The notes under the pieces are model-generated. The model was not told the DNA's origin. It did not search any database and saw nothing but the letters and a program-made list of their open reading frames with translations. Both the position numbers and the translations under genes were made by a program. Positions 1 to 7,887 of a stretch of 64,000 bases of DNA are shown piece by piece (the first letter of the stretch is position 1; each line of letters starts with the position of its first letter). Source of the stretch: Croceibacterium_A sp035555595 (GTDB lineage: Bacteria; Pseudomonadota; Alphaproteobacteria; Sphingomonadales; Sphingomonadaceae); the NCBI GenBank assembly GCA_035555595.1, contig DATMGK010000022.1:1-64000 (forward strand), given 5' to 3'.

Positions 1-407
1 CTGCGCGGGACGTAGGCTTCGGGCTGGTAGTAGTCGTAGTAGCTGACGAAATACTCCACCGCGTTGTCGGGAAAGAAGCTGCGGAATTCGCCGTATAGCT
101 GCGCGGCGAGGATCTTGTTGGGCGCGAGGACGAGGGCGGGGCGCTGAAGCTCCTCTATCACCTTGGCCATCGTGAAGGTCTTGCCCGATCCGGTGACGCC
201 CAGCAGCACCTGCGTGCGTTCGCCATCCGCCGCCGCGCCCACCAGTTCGCGGATCGCCGTCGGCTGATCGCCGGCGGGCTGATATTCGGAGACGAGTTTG
301 AACGGTTGCCCGCCAAGCGTCTTTTCCGGACGCTCCGGCTTGTGCGGCTTGAAGGTTCCGGAGGTATCCGGTTCCTCAAGACCTCTGCGGATCACGAGTT
401 CGGCCAT
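1..407 (-). CDS. uvrB: UvrABC excinuclease subunit B (N-terminal part)
   Basis: Only the first 135 codons are in the window; the gene runs off its left edge. The product is the helicase-like damage-verification subunit of nucleotide excision repair, which is loaded by UvrA and recruits UvrC. The Walker A motif GVTGSGKTFTMAK lies near residue 70, followed by APNKILAAQLYGEFR and the beta-hairpin region FVSYYDYYQPEAY, all typical of UvrB. The ATG at 407 gives a short charged N-terminal extension (MAELVIRRGLEEPD) before the conserved core, as in other alphaproteobacteria. It is divergent from the lipoprotein gene at 531. Confidence 0.95.
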   Translation of the reverse strand, partial: MAELVIRRGLEEPDTSGTFKPHKPERPEKTLGGQPFKLVSEYQPAGDQPTAIRELVGAAADGERTQVLLGVTGSGKTFTMAKVIEELQRPALVLAPNKILAAQLYGEFRSFFPDNAVEYFVSYYDYYQPEAYVPR

Positions 408-530
408 GCCCGCAATATGGAACATGTGGCGAACTATCGCAATGAGCGCCCGCAATGGCCGCGCAATCGTTGGCAGTCCGCACCGTGGCTGTTAGCTTGC
501 GGGCAGCAGTCAACTGTAAGGGGAAATTCT

Positions 531-1073
531 ATGCGTCCGATCCATGCCATGCCGCTGGTTGCGGCGGTTTTGCTGGCAGCGTGCGGCAGCTCCGCGGATC
601 AGGATGGCGACGGCGCGATTTCCAATGAGGAAGCCGCGGCGGCCATGGGGAATGCCGTGCAGCCGCAGCCCGGCCAGTACCGCATCTCGACAAATGTCAT
701 CGAATTCGACGTGCCCGGCCTTGCCGACGAGATGAAGCAGCAGATGAAAACGATGATGAGCGCCACCGCTTCTCAGGAAAACACCTTCTGCCTCACTCCG
801 GAAGAGGCGGCCAAGAACGGGCCGGAAGAGATGGTCAAGAGCATGGCGGAGGGGAACTGCACGTTCCGCAAGTTCGACGTTTCCGGCGGCAACATCTCCG
901 CCGACATGCAGTGCACCGATGAAGCCGGCCGTGTCGGCACCGTGCTGATGGAAGGCAGCATGAGCAATTCCAGTTCCGACATGACGATGACGATGGATCA
1001 GGAAGTGCAAGGCATGGGGCAGATGCACATGAAGATGAATGTGAAATCCGAACGTATCGGCGACTGCGCCTGA
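531..1073 (+). CDS. DUF3617-type lipoprotein with an EF-hand-like loop
   Basis: The protein has 180 residues. It opens with a lipoprotein signal peptide ending in the lipobox LLAAC, so it should be anchored in the periplasm. Just after the lipid site the sequence DQDGDGAISNEE resembles a calcium-binding EF-hand loop. The rest resembles the DUF3617 family: conserved cysteines in TFCLTPEEA, NCTFRKF and MQCTD, and a methionine-rich C-terminal strand (MTMTMDQEVQGMGQMHMKM). The ATG at 531 was chosen over an upstream in-frame ATG at 306 because it follows AAGGGGAAA at good spacing and starts the signal peptide. The molecular function of the family is unknown to me. A strong terminator follows, so it appears to be monocistronic. 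Confidence 0.75.
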   Translation: MRPIHAMPLVAAVLLAACGSSADQDGDGAISNEEAAAAMGNAVQPQPGQYRISTNVIEFDVPGLADEMKQQMKTMMSATASQENTFCLTPEEAAKNGPEEMVKSMAEGNCTFRKFDVSGGNISADMQCTDEAGRVGTVLMEGSMSNSSSDMTMTMDQEVQGMGQMHMKMNVKSERIGDCA

Positions 1074-1086
1074 TCGATCCGGCTGA

Positions 1087-1112
1087 GGGGGCCTGACCCT
1101 GGGCCCCCTTTC
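1087..1112 (+). terminator. Intrinsic terminator after the DUF3617 gene
   Basis: GGGGGCC and GGCCCCC form a 7 bp GC stem with an 8-base loop, followed by TTTC, starting 14 bases after the stop codon at 1073. Confidence 0.75.
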
Positions 1113-1204
1113 ACATGTTACGATTCGATGGCCGTAATCTGACCTGCACCGGGAAATCTGGACCGATTATTGCGTTCATGCTGCAATAAGTCAGTTCAGT
1201 TACA

Positions 1205-1996
1205 GTGACGGTCATGACTTCCCATCTCGCATTCCAGCGTCGGCCCTTTCCTGATCCTGCTTTGCTGCGGGAGGGGCTGGTGCGCCGCATGGAACTGGCC
1301 CGCAGCGTTCCGCCCGTGGATGTGCGAGGCCCGCACGCGCGGTTTCTGTGGGGTGAACTGGCGACTCCGCTGGAGCCCCTGCGCCGGCTGCTGCGCGAAC
1401 CACTGGTTCTAGAGCGTACCGATAACCCGCGCGTGGTGATGTTGCTGCCCGGCTTCGGCACGCATCCGCTGCGTATGCGCTATATGGCCCGGCAGCTGGA
1501 AGGTGCGGGGCATACCGTGAAAAGGTGGGGGCTGGGGTTCAACCTTGGCCCCACGGAAGCGAACTTTGCCGCGCTGGAACAGCGTATCCGGCAGATTCAC
1601 GCGCGCTATGGGCAGAAGGTGATTCTCGTGGGCTGGAGCCTGGGCGGCGTCTTCGCCCGGGAACTGGCCAAGCGCGACCCCAGCCATGTGGCCAAAGTCA
1701 TCACCATGGGATCGCCGTTTTCCGCCACGCCCTATGACAACAACGCATGGCGAATCTACCAACTCGTCACCGGTCATTCGGTCGAACAGCCGCCGATAGA
1801 GGCGCGGACCTGGGTGAAGCCGCCGGTTGAAACCGTGGCGTTGTGGAGCCCGCGTGACGGTGTGGTTTCCCCACGCAGCGCCTGCGGATTGCCGGGGGAG
1901 CGCGATCGCGCCGTGGCGCTTCGTTGCACGCATCTGGGCTTCGCCAATTCGCCCGAGGCGATCCGCGCGGTGGCGCGCGAGATGGAGCGCGGCTGA
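1205..1996 (+). CDS. Alpha/beta hydrolase
   Basis: The protein has 263 residues from a GTG start; an in-frame ATG at 1214 is an equally good start. The nucleophile elbow GWSLGGVFA lies near residue 143. Before it comes MLLPGFGTHPLRMRYMARQLEGAG, as in the lipase and PGAP1-like branch of the fold, with the oxyanion-hole region at LPGFG. A likely catalytic Asp is in LWSPRDGVVSP and a likely catalytic His in CTHLGFANSP. There is no signal peptide, so it is probably cytoplasmic. The substrate cannot be told from sequence. It lies 81 bp before the Anbu cluster on the same strand, but I see no evidence that it belongs to it. Confidence 0.8.
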   Translation: MTVMTSHLAFQRRPFPDPALLREGLVRRMELARSVPPVDVRGPHARFLWGELATPLEPLRRLLREPLVLERTDNPRVVMLLPGFGTHPLRMRYMARQLEGAGHTVKRWGLGFNLGPTEANFAALEQRIRQIHARYGQKVILVGWSLGGVFARELAKRDPSHVAKVITMGSPFSATPYDNNAWRIYQLVTGHSVEQPPIEARTWVKPPVETVALWSPRDGVVSPRSACGLPGERDRAVALRCTHLGFANSPEAIRAVAREMERG

Positions 1997-2077
1997 GCCC
2001 TTTTAATCGAGTGTGCGGCAAACACTTGGCGGTGCGAAAGAACCGTGCAATTGTGCAGTGCATCAAAACAGGGACTC

Positions 2078-3511
2078 ATGAGCGCACCGCATTCTGCCCA
2101 GTTCGATGAAATGTACGCGCCGGATGGCACAGTCCGCCGCGCCTACAGTGAATATGATGCATGGCTGGGGGAACAGGACCGCCTATCCCTGCGGCACAAA
2201 GGGGCAGAGGCAGAGAGCGTCTTTCGCCGCACCGGCATTACCTTCAACGTTTATGGCGAGCATGACGCGGAAGAGCGGCTGATCCCGTTCGACATGGTGC
2301 CGCGGATCATCACGGGCAGCGAATGGCGCCGCCTGTCTCGCGGGATCGAACAGCGGGTGAGGGCGATCAACGCCTTCATGCACGATCTCTATCATCGGCA
2401 GGAGATCATCCGGTCGGGCCGCCTGCCGGAACGCCTGTTTCGCAACAACGATGCCTGGCTGCCGCAGATGGTGGGCTTTACCCCGCCCGGCGGGGTCTAT
2501 ACCCATATCGTCGGCATCGATCTGGTGCGGACCGGGCCGGATGAATTTCTGGTGCTGGAAGACAATGCGCGCACGCCCAGCGGCGTTTCCTACATGCTGG
2601 AAAACCGCGAAACGATGATGGCCATGTTCCCGGAACTGTTTTCCCGGGTGAAGGTTCAGCCGGTTTCCAACTATCCCCGCCGTCTGGCGAAAAGCCTTGC
2701 CGCCTGCGCGCCCGAATGTGCGTCTGCGGGCAGCCCGACCGTGGCGGTGCTGACGCCCGGCATCTACAATTCCGCCTATTTCGAACATGCGTTCCTGGCA
2801 GACCAGATGGGCGCTGAACTGGTGGAGGGCAGCGATCTGCGCGTGTTCGACGGGCGCGTGCAGATGCGCACGACCGCCGGATACCAGCCGATCGACGTGC
2901 TCTATCGCCGCGTGGATGATGACTTTCTCGACCCCCTGACGTTCAACCCCGCCAGCGTGCTGGGCGTTCCGGGCATCATGGATGTCTATCGCGCGGGGCG
3001 GATCACCATCGCCAATGCGCCGGGCACCGGCATCGGCGACGACAAAGCGGTCTATTCCTTCATGCCGGAGATCGTGGAGTTCTACACCGGTGAGAAGCCC
3101 CTGCTGCGTAACGTGCAGACATGGCGCTGCGCGGACGCAGACAGTCTTGCTTATGTGTTGGATAACCTGCCGGAACTGGTGGTGAAGGAAGTCCATGGTT
3201 CCGGCGGATACGGCATGCTGGTCGGGCCAACCGCCAGCCGTCGCGAGATCGCCCGTTTCCGGGAAAAGCTGGTCGCCCGGCCAGCCAATTACATCGCCCA
3301 GCCCACGCTGGCGCTTTCCACGGTGCCGATCTTCACCCGCGCCGGGCTGGCACCACGCCACGTGGACCTGCGCCCCTTCGTGCTGATGTCGCCCGGCGGG
3401 ATTGATATCACGCCTGGCGGGCTGACGCGCGTCGCGCTGAAGAAAGGCTCTCTGGTGGTAAATTCCAGCCAGGGTGGCGGGACCAAAGACAGCTGGGTAC
3501 TGGATGACTGA
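2078..3511 (+). CDS. Circularly permuted ATP-grasp protein of the Anbu cluster
   Basis: The protein has 477 residues, matching the circularly permuted ATP-grasp family found with alpha-E proteins and Anbu. Recognisable blocks are TGITFNVYGEHDAEERLIPFD near the N terminus, NNDAWLPQMVGFTPPGG, VLEDNARTPSGVSYM and YRRVDDDFLDPL in the middle, and the ATP-binding stretch LVVKEVHGSGGYGM around residue 370. By family it is expected to ligate an amino acid or peptide to an unknown target. The ATG at 2078 (MSAPHSAQFDEMYAPDG) is preferred to one at 2045, because family members begin near FDEMYAPDG. The next gene starts just downstream, so the two are probably cotranscribed. Confidence 0.88.
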   Translation: MSAPHSAQFDEMYAPDGTVRRAYSEYDAWLGEQDRLSLRHKGAEAESVFRRTGITFNVYGEHDAEERLIPFDMVPRIITGSEWRRLSRGIEQRVRAINAFMHDLYHRQEIIRSGRLPERLFRNNDAWLPQMVGFTPPGGVYTHIVGIDLVRTGPDEFLVLEDNARTPSGVSYMLENRETMMAMFPELFSRVKVQPVSNYPRRLAKSLAACAPECASAGSPTVAVLTPGIYNSAYFEHAFLADQMGAELVEGSDLRVFDGRVQMRTTAGYQPIDVLYRRVDDDFLDPLTFNPASVLGVPGIMDVYRAGRITIANAPGTGIGDDKAVYSFMPEIVEFYTGEKPLLRNVQTWRCADADSLAYVLDNLPELVVKEVHGSGGYGMLVGPTASRREIARFREKLVARPANYIAQPTLALSTVPIFTRAGLAPRHVDLRPFVLMSPGGIDITPGGLTRVALKKGSLVVNSSQGGGTKDSWVLDD

Positions 3512-3542
3512 TGCGACCGGGCCGATCCTTCGGGGGCAGACC

Positions 3543-4487
3543 ATGCTAGGCCGCACCGCAAACGGTATTTTCTGGATGTACCGCTATCTGGAGCGGGCGG
3601 AAAATACTGCCCGCCTGCTGGAAGCGGGCCATCGCATGGCGCTGACGCGCGGCACGGTGGCGGCGAACGAGGAATGGCGATCCATTCTCACCACGCTGGG
3701 CCAGCTTGCCCCTTTTCAGGCGCTGGAGGTGGATTTTACCAGCGCCCACGTTTGCGACTTCGTGCTGCGGGGCAAAGGTAATCCACAAAGCGTCATAGCG
3801 ATGCTGGAACTGGCGCGGATTAACGCGCGCGCCTGCCGCACATCGATCACGCTGGAGGTTTGGGAAGCGATCAACGAAGGGTGGATGACCCTGCGCGACC
3901 TGCTGGCCCGACCGGTGCGAGAGGCCAGCCTTGGCAACGTGCTGGCGGCCATTCGCCGCGAATCGACGATCGCGCGCGGCGCGACTCACGGGTCCATGCT
4001 GCGGAACGAGATATACAGCTTTGCACGGGCGGGGACTTTCATCGAACGGGCGGACAACACCGCGCGCATCCTTGACGTGAAATACTATCTGCTCCTGCCC
4101 AGTCTTGCCTATGTCGGCACGCCGCTGGACACCGCGCAGTGGGACAATGTGCTGCGTTCGCTGTCGGGAGAGCGCGCCTATCGCTGGCTCAACGCTGGGC
4201 GTATGGACGCCCGCTCCATTGCCGATTTCGTGGTGCTCGACCGGCGGTTCCCCCGCAGCCTCGCCTTCTGCTACGCTGCCCTGCGCGAAAACCTGGGCGC
4301 GCTGGCTCAACTGCACGGGCAGGAGGGCGAAGCGGACGTGCTGCTGCGTGAGGTTGATCAGTTGTTGAACGAAGGGACGATCGAGGCGATTTTCGAACGC
4401 GGCCTGCACGAATTTCTGGGCCGCTTCATCGTTCGCAATCAGGCGGTGGCCAGCGCTATCGCCGAACAATATCGCTTCGTCGCCTGA
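3543..4487 (+). CDS. Alpha-E domain protein of the Anbu cluster
   Basis: The 314-residue protein is an all-alpha member of the alpha-E family. The signature MLGRTANGIFWMYRYLERAEN is at the start, and the paired motif RAGTFIERADNTARILDVKYYLLLP lies near residue 165. The family is thought to act with the permuted ATP-grasp protein in peptide synthesis or modification, but its chemistry is unproven. The ATG at 3543 begins the conserved block. An in-frame ATG at 3504 overlaps the end of the upstream gene and would add 13 residues. It lies 7 bp before the transglutaminase gene, consistent with one operon. Confidence 0.88.
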   Translation: MLGRTANGIFWMYRYLERAENTARLLEAGHRMALTRGTVAANEEWRSILTTLGQLAPFQALEVDFTSAHVCDFVLRGKGNPQSVIAMLELARINARACRTSITLEVWEAINEGWMTLRDLLARPVREASLGNVLAAIRRESTIARGATHGSMLRNEIYSFARAGTFIERADNTARILDVKYYLLLPSLAYVGTPLDTAQWDNVLRSLSGERAYRWLNAGRMDARSIADFVVLDRRFPRSLAFCYAALRENLGALAQLHGQEGEADVLLREVDQLLNEGTIEAIFERGLHEFLGRFIVRNQAVASAIAEQYRFVA

Positions 4488-4494
4488 GAAATCG

Positions 4495-5310
4495 ATGCGC
4501 CTCGCCATCCGCCATACAACCCGTTACCGTTTCGCCGATCCCGTGGCGCATGGCCTGCAGCGCCTGCGGCTGACGCCGAAGGAGACGCAGGGCCAGCGTA
4601 TCATCGAATGGACCGTGGAATATTCAGGCGCGCGGGAAGAATTTTCCTACGACGACCAGAATCATAACCACGTCACGCTGGTGGCTGTTGATCAGGGCGC
4701 GCAGGAAGTTGTGATCGCCTGCCGCGGAGTGGTGGAAACAGAGGACAAGGCGGGTGTCATCGGCCACCATGCCGGGCATCTGCCCCTGTGGTCGTTTCTC
4801 AATCAGACCGAGCTTACTCGCCCTGGACCCAAGCTCAGGCAACTGGTTTCCGCGCTTGCCCGCGAGGGTCAGGATACCGTTGCAACCCTGCATGGGCTTT
4901 CGGCGCTGGTGCGCGAACGGATCGCTTATGAAACCGGTGTCACGCATGTGGATACCACCGCGGAAGAAGCCGTGGTTGCGGGCTATGGCGTCTGTCAGGA
5001 CCATGCCCACGTGTTCATCGCCGCCGCTCGTGCGCTGGGCGTGCCTGCGCGTTACGTCAGCGGCTATCTGATGATGAACGACCGGATCGAGCAGGAGGCG
5101 ACCCATGCCTGGGCGGAAGCCTGGGTGGAGGGGCTTGGCTGGGTTGGTTTCGACGTTTCGAACGGTATCAGCCCCGATCCACGCTATGTGCGCGTGGCGA
5201 CGGGGCGGGACTATCGCGATGCGGCGCCCATTACGGGGATAAGTTTCGGTGCGTTAACCGAAGATCTTTCCGTTAACCTTGCGGTCGAACAGCAGACTGC
5301 GGAACAATAG
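4495..5310 (+). CDS. Transglutaminase-like cysteine protease of the Anbu cluster
   Basis: The protein has 271 residues. An N-terminal beta domain (MRLAIRHTTRYRFADPVAHG) comes first, then the transglutaminase core. The catalytic triad is visible as Cys in GYGVCQDHAHVF (near residue 166), His in THAWAEAWVEG and Asp in WVGFDVSNG. The family includes peptidases, isopeptidases and amidases, and in this conserved cluster it is expected to hydrolyse a bond made by the ATP-grasp enzyme. No signal peptide is seen, so it is probably cytoplasmic. A GC stem-loop (5317-5336) sits between it and the Anbu gene. Confidence 0.9.
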   Translation: MRLAIRHTTRYRFADPVAHGLQRLRLTPKETQGQRIIEWTVEYSGAREEFSYDDQNHNHVTLVAVDQGAQEVVIACRGVVETEDKAGVIGHHAGHLPLWSFLNQTELTRPGPKLRQLVSALAREGQDTVATLHGLSALVRERIAYETGVTHVDTTAEEAVVAGYGVCQDHAHVFIAAARALGVPARYVSGYLMMNDRIEQEATHAWAEAWVEGLGWVGFDVSNGISPDPRYVRVATGRDYRDAAPITGISFGALTEDLSVNLAVEQQTAEQ

Positions 5311-5355
5311 AGCAGCGCCGCGATCTTTCGCGCGGCGGGCGAGGGCTACTGAAAT

Positions 5356-6105
5356 ATGACGTATTGCGTGGGAATGATGCTCGACGAAGGCTTTCTGCTG
5401 ATGAGCGACACGCGCACCAATTCCGGCGTCGATAACATTTCGGTGTTTCGCAAGATGTTCCACTGGCAGAAGCCGGGGGAGCGCATCATCGCCCTGATGA
5501 CCGCGGGCAATCTGGCCACCACACAGTCCGTCATCAGCAAGCTGGAAGAACGGGATAAAACCCCGGGCGACCGGCAGATGTCGCTGCTGGAATTGCCGAC
5601 CATGTTCCAGATCGCGGTCGAAGTGGGCAAGCTGCTGCGCGAAACCGTGCAGGGCACTCAGGATGAAAACGGCATGCAGGGCAAGGGGCGCTTCACCGCC
5701 TCCATGATTCTGGCCGGGCAGATCGCCGGGATGGAGCCGCGCCTGTTCCTGATCTATCCCGAAGGTAATTTCATCGAAGCGAGTTTCGACACACCGTTTT
5801 TTCAGATCGGAGAGACGAAATATGGCCGCCCGATCCTGATTCGTGGTTACGATCGAAAAATGAGTTTCGAAGACGCCGCCAAGTTGCTGATGGTCAGTTT
5901 CGATTCCACGCTGAAGGCCAATCTTTCCGTCGGCCTGCCTCTGGATCTTCTGGTGGTGCGCCGGGACGAGTTCGCACCGCTGCACGAGCGCCGGATCGAG
6001 CATGACGATCCTTATTATACAGCGATCTCATCTAGCTGGAGTGATGCCCTGCGCAATGCATTTCACTCTCTTCCGGACTACACTTTTTACCAAGGGCATA
6101 CCTAG
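5356..6105 (+). CDS. Anbu (proteasome-like peptidase)
   Basis: The 249-residue protein matches Anbu, the bacterial homologue of proteasome beta subunits. After removal of Met1 the N terminus is TYCVGMMLDEGF, with the presumed nucleophilic Thr first, followed by LLMSDTRTNSGVDNIS and FHWQKPGERIIALMTAGNLA, which are typical of the family. The ATG at 5356 is the only sensible start, because the nucleophile must be N-terminal. It is the last gene of the ATP-grasp, alpha-E, transglutaminase, Anbu set, an arrangement known across many proteobacteria. Proteolytic activity of Anbu is debated in the literature, so its natural substrate is left open. Confidence 0.93.
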   Translation: MTYCVGMMLDEGFLLMSDTRTNSGVDNISVFRKMFHWQKPGERIIALMTAGNLATTQSVISKLEERDKTPGDRQMSLLELPTMFQIAVEVGKLLRETVQGTQDENGMQGKGRFTASMILAGQIAGMEPRLFLIYPEGNFIEASFDTPFFQIGETKYGRPILIRGYDRKMSFEDAAKLLMVSFDSTLKANLSVGLPLDLLVVRRDEFAPLHERRIEHDDPYYTAISSSWSDALRNAFHSLPDYTFYQGHT

Positions 6106-6281
6106 GTGCTAGGTCCTAGTTAGAAATTATGAAAGGCTCCCATATAGTTATAGTTAAGGCATTAGATCCATAATGGACGTGACCATACTTAGGGAACCTA
6201 ACCTATTAAGCCCGCGTTGCATCATAAATAGCTTCATAACGATAGCATCTCGGAGTGCTATCAATCGGGTCCGGGAGCAGA

Positions 6282-7016
6282 ATGGCGCACATGGAGCGAA
6301 CTACATTACATATCGTTGGTGGTGACAGTCGATCGAGGGCTGAACAGGCGCGTATTGCCTTCGCCCTCGGTCATCATGCTGAAGTTTATGCCAACATGGA
6401 TGAGCTGTTGGTTCGTCCGCCAGAAGAGGGTATTCTGCTGGCTGCGGATGACGATCCGGCCATACCTGCCAGCGTTATGTTCGATACGCTGGGTGACATG
6501 GGGGTTTGGTTGCCGATGGTCTTTGTCGCCGCGGCCCCGTCTGTCGAACGTATTGTTGAAGCGGTGAAGGCCGGGGCGATAGATTACCTTGTCCTGCCGT
6601 TCGAGATGAGCAGCTTTGCGCGGCATCTGGATGTCATCCTGAGTGAATCCGGCCAGTTTGCGGAGCGCCGCCGGCGCGAGGTGGAGGCTCAGCACGCGAT
6701 TGGCCTTCTCAGCCGCCGCGAACGGGAAGTGCTCGAATTGTTGAGCGCGGGTTGTTCCAACAAGGAAATCGCCCGCAACCTTTCCATCAGCCCGCGCACG
6801 GTGGAAATCCATCGTGGGAACATGATGACGAAGCTCAATGCCGGTCACGCGGCCGATGCAGTTCGCCTATGGCTGGATGCGCGGGAGGAGGCGCCTCTTG
6901 AGCCGCGCACCGAAGCGTTGGATCCTGTCCCGCGCCAGCCCGATATTATCGGACGCATAGGTGACCGGCGGGTCAGCATTCCCGTGCGGCCCCGACGTCG
7001 AGTTCAGCGGCAATAA
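6282..7016 (+). CDS. FixJ/LuxR-type regulator with a degenerate receiver domain
   Basis: The 244-residue protein has an N-terminal receiver-like half and a C-terminal LuxR helix-turn-helix (LSRREREVLELLSAGCSNKEIARNL, then ISPRTVEIHRGNMMTKL) of the FixJ type. The receiver lacks key phosphorylation residues: the acidic pair reads VGGD instead of VDDD, the switch Thr is Ala (VFVAAAP) and the conserved Lys is Leu (LVLPFE). It is therefore likely to act without phosphorylation. The ATG at 6282 follows GGGAGCAGA. It lies 176 bp downstream of Anbu after an AT-rich spacer, so it probably has its own promoter. Its last 13 bp overlap the convergent extensin-like gene. Confidence 0.85.
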   Translation: MAHMERTTLHIVGGDSRSRAEQARIAFALGHHAEVYANMDELLVRPPEEGILLAADDDPAIPASVMFDTLGDMGVWLPMVFVAAAPSVERIVEAVKAGAIDYLVLPFEMSSFARHLDVILSESGQFAERRRREVEAQHAIGLLSRREREVLELLSAGCSNKEIARNLSISPRTVEIHRGNMMTKLNAGHAADAVRLWLDAREEAPLEPRTEALDPVPRQPDIIGRIGDRRVSIPVRPRRRVQRQ

Positions 7017-7699
7017 CTGCGGGCCCCGATAACCCCTTCGACGTGCAGGTGATCTTCGTGCGCGGCGTTGTATTCGGGGCCTAGCACCGTGTCGAACCGC
7101 TTGCAGGCGCTGCCATGCACCACGCGCAGGAATTCCCTTTCCCGCTCTGTGCCGCCGCGCCAGCCTTGCTTGACCGATATGCGGCGGCCGTCATCCAGCA
7201 CGAAGGCTGAGATGTCGATCGCCGCACCGGTGGAGTGGGCGGATCGGCGCGAAGAACCGGCGACGTTGCGGCACGAATAGCTGCCCATCGTTTCGATCGT
7301 CCGCAGGCCGGAACCTAGGATCTGCCGTGCTGCGCGGTCCACGCCGAAACGGGCCCATGCGGCAAAAGCCGTGCTCACCTCGCAGGTGACGGGGCCGATA
7401 TTGGTGACGGAAAGTGACGTGGAATCCGAATAGACGGCGGAAAGCTGCACGGTGTTCAGATTGGAACAGCCTTCACCCAGATAGCGATCCGGCAGGGGTG
7501 AAAAGCGTGCGCCCGTGCCGCTGAGCGCAGACAGACACTGTGCGTCGTTCCCACTGCGAACGGCGACAGGGGTTTGCGAAGGGGCGGCGGCGGATGAGTT
7601 TCGCCGCTCTCCGGAAGAACCCGGCAGGGCTGAGCATCCGGCAAGGGCGGCGATCAGCGCCAGCGTGGAAAAACTGCGGGCCGTCATGGTCTTATCCAT
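7004..7699 (-). CDS. Extensin-like C-terminal domain lipoprotein
   Basis: The protein has 231 residues, with a lipoprotein signal peptide (LIAALAGC). The C-terminal two thirds match the extensin-like family of alphaproteobacteria: SAHSTGAAIDISAFVLDDG, QGWRGGTEREREFLR, then FDTVLGPEYNAAHEDHLHVE. The H-S-T-G-x-A-x-D and H-x-D-H-L-H-V patterns are those of zinc D-Ala-D-Ala carboxypeptidase folds, which suggests a cell-wall role, though activity is unproven. An internal ATG four codons in is also possible. Its 3' end overlaps the convergent LuxR gene by 13 bp. Confidence 0.85.
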   Translation of the reverse strand: MDKTMTARSFSTLALIAALAGCSALPGSSGERRNSSAAAPSQTPVAVRSGNDAQCLSALSGTGARFSPLPDRYLGEGCSNLNTVQLSAVYSDSTSLSVTNIGPVTCEVSTAFAAWARFGVDRAARQILGSGLRTIETMGSYSCRNVAGSSRRSAHSTGAAIDISAFVLDDGRRISVKQGWRGGTEREREFLRVVHGSACKRFDTVLGPEYNAAHEDHLHVEGVIGARSYCR

Positions 7700-7828
7700 C
7701 GCCCTCCTTGGTTAACCCTCTGCTAACCCTAGATTAACGGCATGCCATAGCTCTATCGCCGGGGAAAGGATCGGCTGCCGCGCTGCTGTGCACAATCGCG
7801 GATTGACTTCGCGGTGGGCGCCACTATT

Positions 7829-7882
7829 CGGCGCGACGGGCCACGCGGTCCCAACGCCGCGCGAGCTCTCTGCAAGGAGAGT
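7829..7882 (+). promoter_or_regulatory. Candidate structured RNA leader of serC
   Basis: Two hairpins can be drawn in the 60 bases before serC. The first pairs CGGCG (7829-7833) with CGCCG (7855-7859), with GGG pairing CCC inside. The second pairs CTCTC (7866-7870) with GAGAG (7877-7881) around the loop TGCAAG, which buries the Shine-Dalgarno sequence AAGGAG in the stem. A conserved RNA called the serC motif is known upstream of serC in Alphaproteobacteria; position and layout fit, but I could not compare with its covariance model. Confidence 0.45.
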
Positions 7883-7887
7883 CAGAT

